DNA of 8,908 nucleotides from Polaromonas sp. UBA5171 (lineage in GTDB: Bacteria; Pseudomonadota; Gammaproteobacteria; Burkholderiales; Burkholderiaceae_C), in the NCBI GenBank assembly GCA_002413395.1, contig DHWX01000080.1, positions 1 through 8,908 of the forward strand, in the 5' to 3' direction. Position numbers and translations under genes: made by a program. The notes beneath the pieces are model-generated. The model was not told where the DNA came from. It made no database searches and saw only the letters and a program-made list of their open reading frames with translations. Shown here piece after piece: positions 6,190 through 8,908 of this stretch; position 1 is the first letter of the stretch; the number at the start of each line of letters is the position of its first letter.

Positions 6190-7062
6190 ATGCCCTCAAA
6201 CAATCAACAAGGATACCAGCACGTGACGGTTTACGACAACCTCGCTTTCGTCTTGCGCAACTGCAAGCTGGCCGAATCGGCTATCAAGACCGAGATCGAC
6301 CGAGCCGCCACCATCCTGGGACTGGCTGAACTCATGCAACGGCGGCCCAAGCAGTTGTCCGGCGGGCATCAGCAGCGCGTCGCACAGGGCCGCTGCATCG
6401 TGCGCAATCCCAAGGTGTTCCTGTTCGACGAGCCGCTTTCCAACCTGAATGCTAAGTTGCGCACGCAGATGCGGCTGGAGATCAAGCGCCTGCGTTACCG
6501 CGTGCCTACGACATCGGTCTTTGTGACGCACGATCAGGTCGAAGTGATGACGCTGGGCGACCGCGTGGTCATCATGAAGGAATGCCGCATCCAGCAGGCG
6601 GGTACGCCGTTGGAGGGCTATGGCCGGCCGGCCAACAAGTTCTTGGCCGGCTCCATCGGCGCGCCCTCAATGAACTTTGTGCTGACGATGTTGCGCGAGG
6701 ACGGCGGCCAGTTCTTTGCCGAGTCCGCGGGAATGCGCCTTCCCGTATCGCCCGCCCATCTGCCGGTGCTTCGAGCATGGCGCAACCGGCCAGTCATCCT
6801 GGGCGTGAGGCCCGAACACCTGGTGCTGTGCGACGCAGGTGTCGCTGGCAGTTTTGCCGTGCGTGTCGAGGTTACGGAGCAGCTTGGCTCGGAGATCGTG
6901 CTGGAGTCAACACTTGACGAGCTGACGATCAGCGTCTCGTGCATCGACCCGACAATCACGTTGCAGCGCGATGAGGTCGTGCATCTGCGCGTCGATCCCG
7001 GCCGATTGCATTTTTTCAACCCGAATGACGAAACGTCGATCCTGACGGGAGTGCATAAATGA
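6190..7062 (+). pseudogene. Sugar ABC-transporter ATPase (UgpC/MalK type), N-terminus missing
   Basis: This is the later part of a carbohydrate ABC-transporter ATPase of the UgpC/MsmK/MalK group, normally about 360 residues. Here 290 residues remain from the ATG at 6190. Homology starts abruptly at YQHVTVYDNLAF, the segment just after the Q-loop. The Walker A P-loop and about 75-80 residues before it are absent, so it should not bind and hydrolyse ATP normally. What remains is LSGGH-QQRV (56-63, His where most have Gln), Walker B VFLFDEP (76-82), a D-loop with Asn87 in place of the usual Asp, switch His114 (FVTHDQ), and the C-terminal regulatory OB-like domain (VILGVRPEHLVL, then LGSEIVLE). 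It sits 13 bases after the dehydratase stop and overlaps udh as ATGA. Other subunits of the transporter are absent. Probably a deletion removed them with the gene's 5' end. The 5' boundary is approximate. Confidence 0.88.
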
Positions 7063-7868
7063 AGCGAGTGTTGATCACCGGTGCAGCCGGCAGCATCGGT
7101 CGCTGTCTTCGCCAACACCTGCAAGGCGTGTACGACGAGCTTCGGCTTGCCGATATCGCGCCGCAGGCACCGGCGGGTCCGGGTGAGACCGTCGTGCAAA
7201 CTGACATTCGCGATATGGCCGCTCTGGAAAAGGCCATGGAAGGCATCGAGTGCGTGGTCCATCTGGCGGGCATTCCGGTCGAGGGTCCGTGGGAAACCGT
7301 GCGCGACCTCAACATAGACGGCTGCTACAACGCCTATGAGGCTGCGCGCCGCCAGGGTGTAAAGCGCTTCATCTTCGCGAGCTCCAATCACGCGGTGGGC
7401 TTCCATAAGCGTGAGAACCTCCTGGACGACTCGGTGGTGCCGCGCCCCGACACCCGCTACGGTGTGTCCAAGGTGTTCGGCGAGGCGCTGGGCCGGCTCT
7501 ACGCCGACAAGCACGGCCTGTCGGTGGCCTGCCTGCGCATCGGCACGTTTCGCGATCACGATGCGCCGCTGGAATCACGTCAGTTGCTGTCATGGGTCAG
7601 TCACCGCGATATGACGCAACTGGTGCAGCGTTGCATCGACCATCCCGAGTACCACTACATCGTGGCCTACGGGGTCTCCAACAACCGGCGCAGTCGCTGG
7701 AACAATGACGGCGTCGCGTTCCTCGGTTATCAGCCGCAGGACGACTCCGAGGTCTTCGCCGAAGCAATCCTCGCCAAGGGCATTGTCGAAGATCCCATCG
7801 CGGCCCGCTTCCACGGTGGCTTCTTCTGCCCGCTGGAGTTTACCGGCAACGTCGACCGCATCGACTGA
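7059..7868 (+). CDS. udh: NAD-dependent uronate dehydrogenase
   Basis: This 269-residue short-chain dehydrogenase resembles uronate dehydrogenase (EC 1.1.1.203), which oxidises D-galacturonate or D-glucuronate to aldaro-lactones in the cytoplasm. The Rossmann motif GAAGSIG (8-14) binds the cofactor. An acidic Asp32 at the end of beta-2 (LRLADIAP) favours NAD over NADP. HLAGIPVEGPWE (68-79) and FASSNHAVGF (106-115) match the family's conserved blocks. The catalytic pair is Tyr134 and Lys138 in YGVSK. The late YGVSNN and RWNNDGVAFLGYQPQDD blocks (204-229) are typical of this enzyme rather than of epimerases. The start overlaps the ATPase remnant's stop as ATGA and has a good GGGAG site upstream. 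Its product would feed lactone opening and then the dehydratase upstream. No lactonase is seen here, but the lactones can also open spontaneously. A related sugar epimerase is the main alternative, but less likely. Confidence 0.92.
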   Translation: MKRVLITGAAGSIGRCLRQHLQGVYDELRLADIAPQAPAGPGETVVQTDIRDMAALEKAMEGIECVVHLAGIPVEGPWETVRDLNIDGCYNAYEAARRQGVKRFIFASSNHAVGFHKRENLLDDSVVPRPDTRYGVSKVFGEALGRLYADKHGLSVACLRIGTFRDHDAPLESRQLLSWVSHRDMTQLVQRCIDHPEYHYIVAYGVSNNRRSRWNNDGVAFLGYQPQDDSEVFAEAILAKGIVEDPIAARFHGGFFCPLEFTGNVDRID

Positions 7869-7904
7869 CCCACTACCAACCCAAACCTACCCTTGAGGAC
7901 CAAT

Positions 7905-8849
7905 ATGGAAACACTTGTACAGATCGGCGTCTTTCCTGAAGAATTTCAGTCCCTCGTGGACCAGGAGTTCCTGTGCCTCACGCCTCAAGACCTGACACAC
8001 AAACCGCACTTGCTTCACTCGGTGCGCGGGCTGATTACGCAAAGCAACTACACCGTGCCGTTGGCGCTGCTCGAGTCGCTTCCAGCGCTCCAGGTCATCG
8101 CCACCAGCGGCGTGGGGTTTGATGGCATCCCTGTGGCCTGGGCGCAAACCAGAGGCATCGTCGTCACCCACACACCGGGTGTTTTGGATGACGCGGTGTG
8201 CGAGCTGGCCATCGGTCTGCTGCTTGCGCTGCTGCGCGAAATTCCAGCCGCCGACCGGTTTGTGCGCCAGGGTCGCTGGTCGCAAGGGGCCTACCCGCTG
8301 ACAAGCGGTCTGGCGCGAAAGTCCGTCGGCATCGTTGGCCTCGGTCGTATCGGTCGTGGTATCGCAGCACGGTTGCAAGCCTTTGGTGTCGACCTGTTCT
8401 ATTGCGGATCGGTAAAAGCCGACGTCCCCTTTCGGCATTTTTCGGGTGTCATTGAATTGGCCCAAGCCTGCGACATTTTGATTCTGAGTTGCAAGGGCGG
8501 AAGCGACACGCACCATTTGGTCAATGCACAGGTGCTGCAAGCCCTTGGCCCTGAGGGTTATCTGGTGAACGTGGCCCGTGGGACCGTGGTCGACGAATCC
8601 GCACTGCTCGCGGCCTTGCGAACAGGCGGAATCCGCGCTGCGGCGTTGGATGTTTTTGAGGACGAGCCGCTGCAAGACTCCGCGCTGGTCTCGTTGCCCA
8701 ATGCGCTGCTGTCTCCGCACGCTGGCACAGCCACCAAGGAAACGCGCGCCCAAATGTTGCGCCTGACACTGGACAACCTGCATGCCGTGTTGTGCGGACG
8801 ACCGGCATTGACCCCTGTGCCTGCAGCCGCGCGGGTAAGTGCCGCTTGA
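7905..8849 (+). CDS. D-2-hydroxyacid dehydrogenase (glyoxylate/hydroxypyruvate or 2-ketoacid reductase type)
   Basis: This 314-residue enzyme is of the D-isomer-specific 2-hydroxyacid dehydrogenase family, which interconverts 2-oxoacids and D-2-hydroxyacids with NAD(P)H. The family catalytic residues are visible: Arg225 in NVARGTVV, Glu254 in FEDEP and His272 in SPHAGT. The cofactor loop GLGRIG lies at 145-150, with no clear acidic residue after beta-2, which leaves NADP use possible. The substrate loop SGVGFD (68-73) is present. The ATG at 7905 is chosen because GAGG lies six bases before it, and the TTG upstream at 7893 would lie on that site. It follows udh by 36 bases and probably belongs to the same operon. 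In this setting it may reduce tartronate semialdehyde, hydroxypyruvate, glyoxylate or a keto-gluconate, but its substrate cannot be read from sequence alone. No terminator is visible after its stop before the window ends. Confidence 0.92.
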   Translation: METLVQIGVFPEEFQSLVDQEFLCLTPQDLTHKPHLLHSVRGLITQSNYTVPLALLESLPALQVIATSGVGFDGIPVAWAQTRGIVVTHTPGVLDDAVCELAIGLLLALLREIPAADRFVRQGRWSQGAYPLTSGLARKSVGIVGLGRIGRGIAARLQAFGVDLFYCGSVKADVPFRHFSGVIELAQACDILILSCKGGSDTHHLVNAQVLQALGPEGYLVNVARGTVVDESALLAALRTGGIRAAALDVFEDEPLQDSALVSLPNALLSPHAGTATKETRAQMLRLTLDNLHAVLCGRPALTPVPAAARVSAA

Positions 8850-8908
8850 TGCACCGGGACAAAGGGTTTATCCCAATGCCAAATTTGTTGGTAACTCATA
8901 CAGTTGAG

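Noticed and set aside
4995..6203. Long open frame (402 codons) on the minus strand within the dehydratase gene
   Set aside because: It is antisense to a clear, full-length enzyme gene, has His/Arg-rich composition typical of a GC-bias shadow frame, and resembles no family.
7887..8783. Minus-strand open frame of 298 codons opposite the D-2-hydroxyacid dehydrogenase
   Set aside because: Antisense shadow of a gene with all catalytic residues present; Gln/His-rich and without family resemblance.
1..8908. CRISPR arrays, tRNA or rRNA genes
   Set aside because: No regularly spaced direct repeats and no tRNA- or rRNA-like conserved stretches were recognised on reading either strand.

Overview
The window looks like a piece of a Betaproteobacterial chromosome or large plasmid, most likely Burkholderiales. 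The reasons are its GC-rich coding bias, a Bug/TctC-type periplasmic binding protein beside a LysR regulator, and sugar-acid genes typical of Comamonadaceae-like bacteria. This placement is inferred from gene style only. It is an accessory-type region in which a recombinase module, an insertion sequence and a partly decayed sugar-acid operon meet.

Left part (1-1318, minus strand): three tightly packed genes, transcribed right to left. They are a small DUF3489-type protein with a Lys/Ala-rich tail and a helix-turn-helix-like domain, a DUF2924-type protein, and a large serine recombinase that runs off the left edge. Both junctions are stop/start overlaps (GTGA, then ATGA), so the trio is probably one translationally coupled unit. 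A stem-loop touches the ribosome-binding site of the first gene. The biological role of the two DUF proteins is not established. This is the part most likely to hide an undescribed system.

Middle (1556-2365): a complete IS6-family insertion sequence with a full DDE transposase and imperfect 17-bp terminal inverted repeats, but no target duplication at these ends. It is followed by about 280 bp without a convincing gene, which holds a perfect 11-bp inverted repeat.

Right part (2650-8849): a minus-strand LysR regulator divergent from a plus-strand operon. The operon contains a tctC-like binding protein broken by a one-base frameshift, a UxaA/GarD-family aldarate/aldonate dehydratase, the C-terminal three quarters of a sugar ABC-transporter ATPase that has lost its Walker A end, an NAD-dependent uronate dehydrogenase, and a D-2-hydroxyacid dehydrogenase. 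The enzymes fit oxidation of a hexuronate (galacturonate or glucuronate) to an aldaric acid followed by dehydration, with the last enzyme perhaps reducing a 2-oxoacid or semialdehyde product. The three enzyme genes look intact while both recognisable transport genes are damaged. Uptake must then come from elsewhere, or the locus is decaying, or the tctC frameshift is a sequence error.
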